Part shown: one piece after another, positions 36,161-44,253 of the stretch | Numbering within the stretch: position 1 is the first letter of the stretch | Layout: every line of letters begins with the position of its first letter | Origin: Devosia aquimaris | GTDB taxonomy: Bacteria; Pseudomonadota; Alphaproteobacteria; Rhizobiales; Devosiaceae | Assembly (NCBI RefSeq): GCF_020169335.1 | Contig: NZ_JAIEZN010000001.1 | Location: 637,426-701,425, forward strand | DNA: 64,000 nucleotides | Reading direction: 5' to 3' | Notes under the pieces: model-generated | Database searches by the model: none | What the model saw: the letters and a program-made list of their open reading frames with translations, nothing else | What the model was told of the DNA's origin: nothing | Position numbers and translations under genes: made by a program

Positions 36161-36175
36161 TCCCTTCAATAGGGA
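36161..36175 (-). promoter_or_regulatory. Hairpin covering the ribosome binding site of the binding protein gene
   Basis: On the minus strand TCCCT-ATTGA-AGGGA places an anti-Shine-Dalgarno against the AGGGA of the ribosome binding site, between the riboswitch and the ATG. It is a likely expression platform for translational control. Confidence 0.45.
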
Positions 36176-36199
36176 TTGACGGACCATCGTCGCCAATCC

Positions 36200-36316
36200 C
36201 TTGGCTTACGAGGTCTCCCGGGCTTTTGTCCCGCCGTGCGTCCAGCGAACTGAATTGTCCGCCGGTGGCAGCTCTCGGACCAGACACGCTGAACAGCGCC
36301 GGAACCCTAGCCACCA
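36200..36316 (-). ncRNA. Guanidine-I (ykkC) riboswitch upstream of the binding protein gene
   Basis: Read on the minus strand the leader carries the conserved ykkC blocks in order: CTAGGGTTCCG (about 36310), GGTCCGAGAG, ACGG and GGGACAAAAGCCCGGGAGA, enclosed by a P1 stem TGGCT/AGCCA. The ACGG directly before the P3 GCGGGA and the exact AAAAGCCCGGGAGA block fit subtype 1, which binds guanidinium; the ppGpp and PRPP subtypes differ there. The aptamer begins about 10 nt after the predicted start of transcription. Confidence 0.92.
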
Positions 36317-36332
36317 GTCTCGATCATAACAA

Positions 36333-36349
36333 TGCAAGGTCTGTGCCAA
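36333..36349 (-). promoter_or_regulatory. Sigma-54 promoter for the binding protein riboswitch leader
   Basis: Minus-strand TTGGCACAGACCTTGCA matches TTGGCAC-N5-TTGCA with the invariant GG and GC dinucleotides exactly 10 bp apart. Transcription would start near 36323, just before the riboswitch. Confidence 0.85.
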
Positions 36350-36420
36350 GGCCTCGAAATCTCTAAGGCATTGAAATGATTTCGCTTTGTTTGTTCCGTC
36401 CGGATGGAGTTCCGCTTGTC

Positions 36421-36439
36421 CTGCTCAATCAATGGGCAG
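36421..36439. promoter_or_regulatory. Imperfect inverted repeat, NtrC-like enhancer candidate
   Basis: CTGCTCA-ATCAA-TGGGCAG has 7-bp arms with one mismatch and lies about 83 bp upstream of the -24 element. The 17-bp core compares with the NtrC consensus TGCACY-N5-GGTGCA at most outer positions. A related repeat lies before the second riboswitch promoter. Confidence 0.45.
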
Positions 36440-36470
36440 CGATCGTCCGCTGCATGCAAAGTCGGCAATC

Positions 36471-37463
36471 TCACTGCAGCGCGATCCGCGGATCCGCTAT
36501 CGATTGCAGGATTTCCACCAGCATGGTCACAAGGATGTAGAACGCGCCGAACACCATGGCGACGCCGAGAATGGCGGGCAGGTCGGAGCTGGCAAAGGAC
36601 TGCACGGTGTAGAGCCCCAGCCCAGGCCAGGAGAAGATGCGCTCCACGATCAGAAGGTTGCCATAGAGCAGACCGACCTGCAGGCCCAGCATGGCAAGCG
36701 GCGCCGACGCCGCATTGCGCAGGCCATGGCGGAGGAAGATCCTGCCGCCGCTGAGGCCCTTGCCATGGGCCGTTCGGATGTAGGGCTGCCGCAGAACGTC
36801 CACCAGCGCCGAGTTCAGCGAACGTCCGACGGAAATGGCAATCGGTACCGACAGGGTCAGCGCCGGCAGGGCCAGATGCCACAGCGCATTGAGGGCGATG
36901 TCGGGGCGACCCAGCAACAGTCCGTCCAGGACGAAAAAGCCTGTGGGCCCGGTGAACCGGCGAATATCCAGCCTGCCGCTGCCGGGAAACCAGCCGAGCT
37001 TGAACCAGAGGAAATAGGCCAGCAGCAGTGCGGTGAGGAATATCGGAAACGACCCCGCGGCCAGCATGCCCAGCCGCACCGCGCCAGACCGCCGCATCGT
37101 GGTCTGGGCGAAGGCCAGGATAAAGGCCAGGCTGGTCCCCAGCAGCATGGCGGCGATGATCAGCTCAAGCGAGGCCGGACCATATTTCAGCACATCGGCG
37201 GCGACGGGCTGCCGCGTACGGATCGAGGTGCCCAGATTGCCCTCGGCAAGATGGCGCACGAATGTGCCATATTGCACCAGCAGCGGTTGATCGAGCCCGA
37301 GCTCGGTGCGGATCTGCGCGATGGTCTCTGGGGGCGCAGAGGGTCCCGCGAGGGCCCTTGCCGGGTCGGCGGGGATGATCGCCTGCAGGCAGAAGACGAT
37401 AAAACTCATCACCACCAGCACCAGGACCAGTCCGCCAAGGCGCTTGGAAAGATAGGTCGCCAT
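36471..37463 (-). CDS. Peptide-type ABC transporter permease, DppB-like
   Basis: 330 residues from ATG 37463 (MATYLSKRLGGLVLVLVVMSFIVF), two bases after the DppC-like stop (TGACATG). Typical DppB features: IIPADPARAL, IRTELGLDQPLLVQYGTFV and the EAA loop YIRTAHGKGLSGGRIFLRHGLRNAASAPL. Last gene of the riboswitch-controlled ATPase-C-B unit. The gap that follows holds the promoter and riboswitch of the binding protein gene. Confidence 0.94.
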   Translation of the reverse strand: MATYLSKRLGGLVLVLVVMSFIVFCLQAIIPADPARALAGPSAPPETIAQIRTELGLDQPLLVQYGTFVRHLAEGNLGTSIRTRQPVAADVLKYGPASLELIIAAMLLGTSLAFILAFAQTTMRRSGAVRLGMLAAGSFPIFLTALLLAYFLWFKLGWFPGSGRLDIRRFTGPTGFFVLDGLLLGRPDIALNALWHLALPALTLSVPIAISVGRSLNSALVDVLRQPYIRTAHGKGLSGGRIFLRHGLRNAASAPLAMLGLQVGLLYGNLLIVERIFSWPGLGLYTVQSFASSDLPAILGVAMVFGAFYILVTMLVEILQSIADPRIALQ

Positions 37464-37464
37464 G

Positions 37465-38316
37465 TCATGCACCTCGCAGGGCTGAGCGGATGCCATCGCC
37501 CGCAAGATTGGCGAGCATGGACATCAGGAAGATCACCAGCGCCGGAATGATCGGCAGCCACCAATAGGTCGTGAGGCTGTCGACAGACCGCGACGTCATG
37601 GCGCCCAGTTCGGGCGCCGGGGCCGGCAGACCCAGGCCCAGGAAGGAGATCACCGACAGCGTCAGGATGATGTTGGCGACATCGAGCGTGGCCGCCACGG
37701 CCAGCGCCGGAGCCGCACCGGGGAGCAGATAGCGGAGCATCAGCCGCGGCCCCTTTACCCCGGCGATGCGGGCCGCCTCGACATGGGGACGGGCGCGGAT
37801 ACGGCGGACCTCGTCACGCGACATCCGGGCATACCAGGGCCACCAGAAGATGGTGATGGCGATCATGGTGTTGAGGAGGCCCGGTCCCAGCGCCGCCACC
37901 ACCGCAAGGGCGATGAGGGTGGAGGGCAGGACAAGGAACAGCTCGACCACGCGTTGCAGCAGCATATCCACCCAGCCGCCCACCATGCCGGCGAAAACCC
38001 CCACGGACGTGCCGATGAGCAGGGAGACGCCGATCACGGCCAAGCCCGGCAGCCAGGTGTAGCGAACACCGAGCAGGACGCGCGAGAACAGGTCGCGTCC
38101 GATCTCGTCGGTGCCGAACCAGAAGGTGCCGCTGGGGGGCAGATAGGCCGCGCCGACACGCAGCATCGGATCATAGGGCAGCAGCAGCGGGCCGATCAGC
38201 GCGATCAGCGTGATGGCCAGCACGCCGGCAAGGCCGATGCGTTCCAGCCAGCCGACGCGGCGAAGCCAGTCGAAGCTTGAGCTTGTGGATGGGGCGAGTT
38301 CGGTTGCGTTGGCCAT
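37465..38316 (-). CDS. Peptide-type ABC transporter permease, DppC-like
   Basis: 283 residues. After a short polar head, membrane helices and FWFGTDEIGRDLFSRVLLGVRYTWLPG, the DppC hallmark; EAA loop EAARIAGVKGPRLMLRYLLPGAAPAL. It starts 11 bp after the ATPase gene. Confidence 0.95.
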   Translation of the reverse strand: MANATELAPSTSSSFDWLRRVGWLERIGLAGVLAITLIALIGPLLLPYDPMLRVGAAYLPPSGTFWFGTDEIGRDLFSRVLLGVRYTWLPGLAVIGVSLLIGTSVGVFAGMVGGWVDMLLQRVVELFLVLPSTLIALAVVAALGPGLLNTMIAITIFWWPWYARMSRDEVRRIRARPHVEAARIAGVKGPRLMLRYLLPGAAPALAVAATLDVANIILTLSVISFLGLGLPAPAPELGAMTSRSVDSLTTYWWLPIIPALVIFLMSMLANLAGDGIRSALRGA

Positions 38317-38327
38317 GGGCGGTCTCG

Positions 38328-40103
38328 TCAGCTGGCCAGGCGCGGCACAGCGCCGACCAGCATTTTTGTGTAGGGAGCCTGGGGGGCGGATATGATCTGG
38401 TCGGGTTCGCCGATCTCGACGAGATGGCCCTTCTCCAGCACGGCAATGCGGTCGGCGATCAGCCGGGCGGCCGCGAGGTCGTGGGTGACGAACAGCATGG
38501 CCATGCCGAGGCGCCGGCGCAGGCTGCCCAGCAGGTTGAGGGTCTGCGCGGCCAGCGACACATCCATGGCGCTGATCGGTTCGTCACACAGCAGCAGTCG
38601 GGGTGGAACGATGACGGCCCGTGCCACGGTAATGCGCTGGCATTGGCCGCCCGAGAGTTCGCTCGGCAGGGCCTTTCTCAAAGCCGGATCGACGCCGACC
38701 AGCTCCAGTGCGGCTGCAATACGGCTGGTCTGTTCGGCACGGCTGAGGCCGAGCGGTCGCAGGCGGTCGCGGATTTGCTCGTCCACCGTCAGCCAGGGCG
38801 TGAGCGCGGCCACCGCATCCTGAAACACCACCTGGGGCTGGACGCCGCCAAACCAGGACACGTCGCCTTCGTCGGGCGCCAACAGGCCTGCGGCAATGCG
38901 TAGGAGGGTCGATTTGCCCGAACCGCTTTCTCCGACGAGCGCGACGCATTCGCCCTGCTGGATGCGCAGGTCGATGCCGGCCAGCACCTGCGTCTGCCGC
39001 GGCCGCTGGAACAGCCCGCCACCCGAACCAAAGCTCTTGGTGATGCGATAGAGCTCAAGCGCATTGGCGTCGCCGGCCAATGCCTCCGGCCAGGGCGGCG
39101 CCTCCCGCGACCGGGCCATCAGGTCCGGCACGTGGTCGGCGTGGAAGCACGCGACCTGTCGGCCATCCTGCTGCCGGACGAGATCGGGCCGGCGCTCCGC
39201 ACAGTCGGCTTCCGCCAGGGGGCAGCGCGTGACGTAGTTGCAATGGGCCCCGTCCGGACGCGGCCGGCGCGGCTCGGTCGACAGCGTCCCCAACTGCCGG
39301 CCCCGGTCGGAATCGAGGTTAAAGCGGGCAGAGAGCAGGCCGGCTGAATAGGGGTGGAGCGGCGCGCCAATGAGTGTCCTTGTATTGCCAACCTCGGCGA
39401 CGCGGCCGCCATAGAGCACCATCACCCGGTCGGCGAGCTCTGCAGCGACCGCCAGGTCATGGGTGATGAAAAGGATTGCCGTGTTGTGTTCGCGGGCAAG
39501 GTTTTTGAGCAGGGTCAGAATCTGGGCCTGCACGGTCACGTCGAGCGCCGTTGTCGGCTCATCGGCAATCAGCAAGCGGGGCCTGGCCGCCATGCTCATG
39601 GCGATCAGCACGCGCTGGCGTTGCCCGCCGGACAGCCGGTGCGGCATCTCTGCCGCGATCCGTGCGGGATCGGGCAGGCCGGTGCGGGCAAGCCAGTCGA
39701 CCACCTCGTCGGCACTGAGCCCGCCCTCGCGCAACTGCTTGCCGATGCTCATGGTCGGGTTGAGCGCCCCCATCGGATCCTGCGGCACCGCGCGCACGAG
39801 GCCGCGCCGGATCGTGCGCAGGTCATGTGGCTTGGCGCCGACAATCTCGTGACCGGCGAGGTGGACGCTGCCGGACACCTCGGGCTGCGCCTCGGCTGGC
39901 AAAAGGCCCTGCAAGGTCAGGCCGATGGTGGACTTGCCGGAGCCGCTTTCGCCCACCAGCGCGACCACTTCGCCTGCATCGAGGTCGAAGTCGATACCGT
40001 CGAGCACGGTGTTGGGGCGGCCGTCGCGGCTCAGCCGAACATGCAGGCCGCGGATGGAGAGGATGGGGGCATCGATTTGATTCAGGGTCTCAGGAGGATT
40101 CAT
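38328..40103 (-). CDS. Peptide-type ABC transporter ATP-binding protein, DppD-DppF fusion, riboswitch-controlled
   Basis: 591 residues with two ABC domains: Walker [10 protein letters not shown] in both, signatures LSGGQRQRVL and LSGGQCQRIT, Walker B DEPTTALD and DEPISAMD. The oligopeptide/dipeptide C-terminal extension with conserved cysteines (CNYVTRCPLAEADC) follows the first domain. The start ATG 40103 is preceded by TTGAGGGA, which lies in a hairpin, and the leader carries a guanidine-I riboswitch. Confidence 0.95.
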   Translation of the reverse strand: MNPPETLNQIDAPILSIRGLHVRLSRDGRPNTVLDGIDFDLDAGEVVALVGESGSGKSTIGLTLQGLLPAEAQPEVSGSVHLAGHEIVGAKPHDLRTIRRGLVRAVPQDPMGALNPTMSIGKQLREGGLSADEVVDWLARTGLPDPARIAAEMPHRLSGGQRQRVLIAMSMAARPRLLIADEPTTALDVTVQAQILTLLKNLAREHNTAILFITHDLAVAAELADRVMVLYGGRVAEVGNTRTLIGAPLHPYSAGLLSARFNLDSDRGRQLGTLSTEPRRPRPDGAHCNYVTRCPLAEADCAERRPDLVRQQDGRQVACFHADHVPDLMARSREAPPWPEALAGDANALELYRITKSFGSGGGLFQRPRQTQVLAGIDLRIQQGECVALVGESGSGKSTLLRIAAGLLAPDEGDVSWFGGVQPQVVFQDAVAALTPWLTVDEQIRDRLRPLGLSRAEQTSRIAAALELVGVDPALRKALPSELSGGQCQRITVARAVIVPPRLLLCDEPISAMDVSLAAQTLNLLGSLRRRLGMAMLFVTHDLAAARLIADRIAVLEKGHLVEIGEPDQIISAPQAPYTKMLVGAVPRLAS

Positions 40104-40107
40104 GTGT

Positions 40108-40122
40108 CCCTCAAGTTGAGGG
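40108..40122 (-). promoter_or_regulatory. Hairpin covering the ribosome binding site of the ATPase gene
   Basis: Minus-strand CCCTCAACTTGAGGG folds into a stem whose 3' arm TTGAGGG is the ribosome binding site of the ATPase gene. It is the probable expression platform of the riboswitch. Confidence 0.55.
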
Positions 40123-40149
40123 ATGACGAAACACTGCGCTCGCCAATCC

Positions 40150-40262
40150 CTGGCTTACGAGGTCTCCCGGGCTTTTGTCCCGCCGTGCACCTGGTGGGAT
40201 GTCTCCCCCGACCAGCGGTAGCTCTCGGACCAGACGCGTTTCCGCCGGAACCCTAGCCGCCA
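40150..40262 (-). ncRNA. Guanidine-I (ykkC) riboswitch upstream of the ATPase/permease genes
   Basis: Minus strand: GGCTAGGGTTCCGG, then GGTCCGAGAG, then CACGG and GGGACAAAAGCCCGGGAGA, closed by GGCT/AGCC. Conserved blocks are identical to the copy at 36200-36316 while the P2 and loop sequences differ, which shows conservation of an RNA structure rather than a recent duplication. Confidence 0.92.
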
Positions 40263-40277
40263 ACTCACTGATCACAA

Positions 40278-40294
40278 TGCAAGTGGCGTGCCAG
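40278..40294 (-). promoter_or_regulatory. Sigma-54 promoter for the ATPase riboswitch leader
   Basis: Minus-strand CTGGCACGCCACTTGCA is a full match to YTGGCACG-N4-TTGCA, with GG and GC 10 bp apart. Predicted start of transcription near 40268, a few bases before the aptamer. Confidence 0.88.
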
Positions 40295-40375
40295 TGAGCA
40301 ACGCACGGAAATTAGGCCACGATCGCGCATCGGTTGGCCATTACTGCAGACGAATTGATCAATGTTCGAGTCCTG

Positions 40376-40392
40376 CGCCCAAGAAATGGGCG
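40376..40392. promoter_or_regulatory. Inverted repeat CGCCCA-AGAAA-TGGGCG, enhancer candidate
   Basis: Perfect 6-bp arms with a 5-bp spacer, about 92 bp upstream of the -24 element. It shares the CA-N5-TGGGC core with the repeat at 36421-36439. The rest of 40295-40563 holds no gene or other signal that I can see. Confidence 0.45.
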
Positions 40393-40563
40393 ACCACCGC
40401 AGGCTGGCCTTGGAGCGCGCCACCGTCACGCTCATCCTGTGATCACCGATCCTTGCCGAGACTCCACGAACAGCCTCGGACCTTCACGCTCCATCGGACG
40501 CTGGCAGGATTGGGTGCCGGTCAGCTATGAGTCGAACGACAGCCCTGCGACTGCCCAATGCCG

Positions 40564-41430
40564 CTATCGCGCGTCCGATGTTGTGCCGATCAGCTTGAGC
40601 CGGATGCGGCGCGAGAGATTGTCGATCACGGCGACCGTCACCAGGATCATCAGGATGATGAAGGCGGCCTCCTGCCAATTGTTGATGCGCATGCGATCGG
40701 ACAGTTGCAGCCCGATGCCGCCCGCGCCGACGATGCCAAGGATCGTTGCGGAACGGACGTTGGACTCAAAGAAATAGAGCACGTGGCTCATCATCACCGG
40801 AAACACCTGCGGAAACACGCCCAGCCGCATGATCTGGGTTCTGCTGCCGCCAGCGGCGCGAACGCCGTCCACCTGCCTGTTCTCGACATTCTCGATCGCC
40901 TCGGCAAAGAGTTTGGCAAAGACCATCAGATCGCCGACCGCAATGGCCAGCACGCCGGCAAAGGGTCCCAACCCCACGGCTGAAACAAAGATCAGCGCCC
41001 AGACCAGCCCGTCAATGCCGCGGAAACCGTCATAGAAGCGCCTGAGCCCGAAGTGAAACAGCCAGTTCGGCATGACGTTCTTGGCACCAAGAAATCCCAG
41101 CGGCACCGCCAGCACAGCGGCGACGACCGTGCCCAGGAACGCCATGCCAAGGGTCTCCGCCATGGCGCGGACAAAGTCCCACAGGCCGTCGCCAGGGTGG
41201 GGTGGGAGCATCAGCCGGACCAACAGGCCGAGCTTGTTCAGACCATTGACGATCCGCATCGGATTGGCGTCGATCCACCAAAGCCCGAAGGCCATTGCAG
41301 CGGCAAAGCCAATCCAGAGCGCGCCGGTCTTGAGCCGTTCCAGAAGCGGTCGGGCAAAGACACCGGGATGGGCCTTGCGCAGTCGTGCCAGTTCGCCATG
41401 GGTGATCGTGTTCATGTCAGTGTCCCGCAT
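40564..41430 (-). CDS. phnE: Phosphonate ABC transporter permease PhnE (second copy)
   Basis: 288 residues from ATG 41430 (AGGA upstream); ATG 41415 is an alternative five codons later. Permease with the PhnE block RAMAETLGMAFLGTVVAAVLAVPLGFLGAKN and EAIENVENRQVDGVRAAGGSRTQIMRLGVFPQV plus LGIVGAGGIGLQL. Forms the channel with the other PhnE. Last gene of the phn region. Confidence 0.94.
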   Translation of the reverse strand: MRDTDMNTITHGELARLRKAHPGVFARPLLERLKTGALWIGFAAAMAFGLWWIDANPMRIVNGLNKLGLLVRLMLPPHPGDGLWDFVRAMAETLGMAFLGTVVAAVLAVPLGFLGAKNVMPNWLFHFGLRRFYDGFRGIDGLVWALIFVSAVGLGPFAGVLAIAVGDLMVFAKLFAEAIENVENRQVDGVRAAGGSRTQIMRLGVFPQVFPVMMSHVLYFFESNVRSATILGIVGAGGIGLQLSDRMRINNWQEAAFIILMILVTVAVIDNLSRRIRLKLIGTTSDAR

Positions 41431-42334
41431 GCAGGTCCTGCCCGATCAGCCGGTGGCGGATGGTTTCGCAGGTGATGTCGATGATGGAAGTGGTGGCGAT
41501 CAGCAGCAGCATGATTGCAGAGATATCGGTGTATTCGAACTGGCGGATCGCGACGTAGAGCTCTTGCCCGATGCCGCCGGCGCCCACGATGCCGAGCGCT
41601 GACGCGCCGCGCACATTGATCTCGAAGCGCAGGAGCAGATAGCTGGCATAATTGGGCAGCGCCTGCGGCGCCACGCCCAGCCGGATCAGCATGAGCCAGT
41701 TGCCTCCGGCCGCGCGAATGCCGTCGAGCGGCCGCGGGTCGACATTTTCGTTCACTTCGGCAAACAGCTTGCCCAGCGACCCGGCGGTGTGCACGGCAAT
41801 CGCCAGCACGCCGGCAAATGGTCCCAGGCCGAAAGCAAAGACAAAGATCAGCGCGAAGACCAGTTCGGGCACGGTGCGCAGGAATTCGAGCGTGCGGCGC
41901 GCGGCAAAATAGATGGCCGTGTGCTGCACCAGATTGCGCGAGGCGGGAAAGCACAGGATCAGCGCGACGACGCCGCCCAGAACCGTGCCCACAAAGCCCA
42001 TCAGGATTGTTTCGACCAGCAGGCGGAGCCAGAAGCGCAGGCCCCAGTACCAGTCGGCCAGGTCAGCCCCCAAAGTCTGCCACCTCAGCTCGGGCAGTGT
42101 CCCGGCAATATAGGTCCAGGCCTTGGGCAGGCCGTTCAAGAGACCGGCCAGGTTGAAGTTGCTCACCATGATCGAGCCGGCCAGCGCCAGCGCGAATACA
42201 GCGACCTGAAGCAGCGTCCACAGCCGCCTGGTGCGACGCGCACCGGCAAAGCGATGTTCAAACGCGACCAGCCTTTCGGCTCGACCGGTGTCCAACCCGC
42301 CGGCTATCAGTCCCGGACTGCTCATGTTGGCCAC
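41417..42334 (-). CDS. phnE: Phosphonate ABC transporter permease PhnE (first copy)
   Basis: 305 residues. Long cytoplasmic head, then FWLRLLVETILMGFVGTVLGGVVALILCFPASRN and EVNENVDPRPLDGIRAAGGNWLMLIRLGVAPQALP, ending with LGIVGAGGIGQEL. Diverged from the second copy but the same family. Overlaps the next gene by 14 bp. Confidence 0.94.
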   Translation of the reverse strand: MANMSSPGLIAGGLDTGRAERLVAFEHRFAGARRTRRLWTLLQVAVFALALAGSIMVSNFNLAGLLNGLPKAWTYIAGTLPELRWQTLGADLADWYWGLRFWLRLLVETILMGFVGTVLGGVVALILCFPASRNLVQHTAIYFAARRTLEFLRTVPELVFALIFVFAFGLGPFAGVLAIAVHTAGSLGKLFAEVNENVDPRPLDGIRAAGGNWLMLIRLGVAPQALPNYASYLLLRFEINVRGASALGIVGAGGIGQELYVAIRQFEYTDISAIMLLLIATTSIIDITCETIRHRLIGQDLHAGH

Positions 42335-42396
42335 TCCTTGTTGCCGTAGCGCGGATCGGCACGCGGCTTGAGCCGCGCGCCGACAGATTGACCAGA

Positions 42397-43317
42397 TCAG
42401 TTGCCCTGGCGCCGACGCTCTTCGGCGTTGAACTCGGTGATGGCGATAACGTCGAGATAGTCCTCGTGCTTGGCTTCGACATAGCCGCTCGAGGTGCCGT
42501 TGCTGTAGGTGGCAAAGCCTTCAGGGTCTTTTTCCGGGAAGGCCATCAGGGCCGTCTTGAAGGCATCCTGCAGCTCCTGCGGCAGGGTGGTCAGCATCAT
42601 GACAGGGGTGTTGGGGATCACGGGCGACTTCCAGATGATCCGGGTCGAGCCGACCGGGATCAGGCCCTTCTTTTCCATGTTCTGGATATTGCCGGCCGTC
42701 TCGTTGCGCCAATGGGTGGCCACGGCCTCGAACGTGCCATTGACCAGGGCCATCACGCTCTGCTCGTGGCCGCCCGAAAAGGCAACCTCGCTGAAGTAAT
42801 CGTCAGCGCTGGTCTTGAGTTCGGTCGCGAGATAGTAGGACGGAACGGCATAGCCCGAGGTCGAATTGGGATCGGCGAAGGCGAAGGACTTGCCCTTGAT
42901 ATCGGCCAGGGTCTGGTAGGGGCTGTCGGCGCGGACCGCGATCACCGAATAATAGCCCAGATTGCCTTCCTTATCGAGCGTCACGGCAACAGGCGCGATA
43001 TCTTCGCCCATCACCTTGCGGGCCAGGGCATAGGCCGCTGGGCCGACTGAGGCAAACTGCACATGGCCCGAGCGCATGGCTTCGATCACGGCAGCGTAGT
43101 CCGTGCCGCGCACGATCTTGACCGGCACGCCGAGCTCGGCGCTCAGGTAATCGGCATAGGGCTGGGTGCGGGCGATGGCGTCGGTTTCGTTCTCGCCCGA
43201 GGAAATTCCGATGGTGAGCTCGGGATATTGTTCGCGCCAATCCTGGGCGACAGCGACGGACACAAGGGCGGCCGAGATCAGTACGGCCGCAAGGCTGCGG
43301 CGCACGAAGGTAAACAT
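42397..43317 (-). CDS. phnD: Phosphonate-binding periplasmic protein PhnD
   Basis: 306 residues. Signal peptide MFTFVRRSLAAVLISAALVSVAVAQ, then LTIGISSGENETDAIARTQPYADYLSAELGVPVKIVRGTDYAAVIEAMRSGHVQFASVGPAAYALA, the PhnD/PstS-like phosphonate-binding layout. SASPAAY-type ligand loop is present as FASVGPAAY. Located between phnC and phnE. Confidence 0.94.
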   Translation of the reverse strand: MFTFVRRSLAAVLISAALVSVAVAQDWREQYPELTIGISSGENETDAIARTQPYADYLSAELGVPVKIVRGTDYAAVIEAMRSGHVQFASVGPAAYALARKVMGEDIAPVAVTLDKEGNLGYYSVIAVRADSPYQTLADIKGKSFAFADPNSTSGYAVPSYYLATELKTSADDYFSEVAFSGGHEQSVMALVNGTFEAVATHWRNETAGNIQNMEKKGLIPVGSTRIIWKSPVIPNTPVMMLTTLPQELQDAFKTALMAFPEKDPEGFATYSNGTSSGYVEAKHEDYLDVIAITEFNAEERRRQGN

Positions 43318-43353
43318 AGCGATGGCTCCGAAGTTGGGTGTGTGCGGACGGCG

Positions 43354-44184
43354 CTAGAGGGCGTCGGCCAGTTCTGGCGATACGACGGGCTTTGCCGGCG
43401 CGTAGATGGCGCCCATGGTCGAGGTCAGGCTCTCGTCCACGGCGCTTTCAGCATCCCCGCCGTAGATCTCCTGGATAACGCGGGACGTGAGTTGGGCAGG
43501 AGGCCCGTCGAACACCACCTTGCCCTGCGCCATGCCGACGATGCGATCGCAATAGGCGCGCGCGGCGTCCAGCGTATGCAGGTTGCAGATGACGGTGATC
43601 TTGTCCTCGCGGTTGATCTTGCGCAGCGCCTCCATGACGAAGCGCGCATTGCGCGGATCGAGCGAGGCGATGGGCTCATCGGCCAGGATCAGGCTGGGAT
43701 TCTGGATCAGCGCCCGGGCGATCGCGACGCGCTGCTGTTGTCCACCCGACAGCGTATCGGCGCGCTGCAGCGCCTGGGGCAGCAGGTCTAGCCGATCCAG
43801 CGCCAGGGCAGCGGCGGCGCGATCCTGCGCTGAGAAGTGTTTGAACATCACCGGCAGCGTGCCGGAGGTGCCGATCCGGCCGATCAGCACATTGGTGAGT
43901 ACGTCCAGCCTGTTCACCAGGTTGAACTGCTGGAAGATCATGGCGCAACGCGCGCGCCACTGGCGCAGCTCGCGCCCGGCCAGGGTGACGATATTGGTGT
44001 TGTCGAACACGATCTCCCCGCGCTCGCTGGTGGCCAGCCGGTTGATCAGGCGCAGCAAGGTCGACTTGCCGGCGCCCGAGCGACCGATGATGCCCACCAT
44101 CTGCCCGGGCGGAAAACGGAGAGAAACGTCGTTGACCGCTATGGTCTGGCCGAAGGTCTTGGTGATCTTACGCAGTTCGAGCAT
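43354..44184 (-). CDS. phnC: Phosphonate ABC transporter ATP-binding protein PhnC
   Basis: 276 residues. Walker A GRSGAGKSTLLRLINRL, CAMIFQQFNLVNRLDVLTNVLIGR (a PhnC fingerprint), signature LSGGQQQRVA, Walker B LILADEPIASLDP and the H-loop NLHTLDAAR. It opens the transport half phnCDEE, 69 bp after phnM, with a probable PhnF operator in between. Confidence 0.95.
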   Translation of the reverse strand: MLELRKITKTFGQTIAVNDVSLRFPPGQMVGIIGRSGAGKSTLLRLINRLATSERGEIVFDNTNIVTLAGRELRQWRARCAMIFQQFNLVNRLDVLTNVLIGRIGTSGTLPVMFKHFSAQDRAAAALALDRLDLLPQALQRADTLSGGQQQRVAIARALIQNPSLILADEPIASLDPRNARFVMEALRKINREDKITVICNLHTLDAARAYCDRIVGMAQGKVVFDGPPAQLTSRVIQEIYGGDAESAVDESLTSTMGAIYAPAKPVVSPELADAL

Positions 44185-44253
44185 GTCGCACCCTTGAAAG
44201 AGGACATCTGGTCGTTGGGCCTGGATCGAGACTAGCTGGCGTCAGTGACAGCG

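Noticed and set aside
36200..40262. PRPP or ppGpp subtype for the ykkC-like riboswitches
   Set aside because: Both copies carry the ACGG plus AAAAGCCCGGGAGA core of subtype 1. A covariance model score would be decisive and could not be run.
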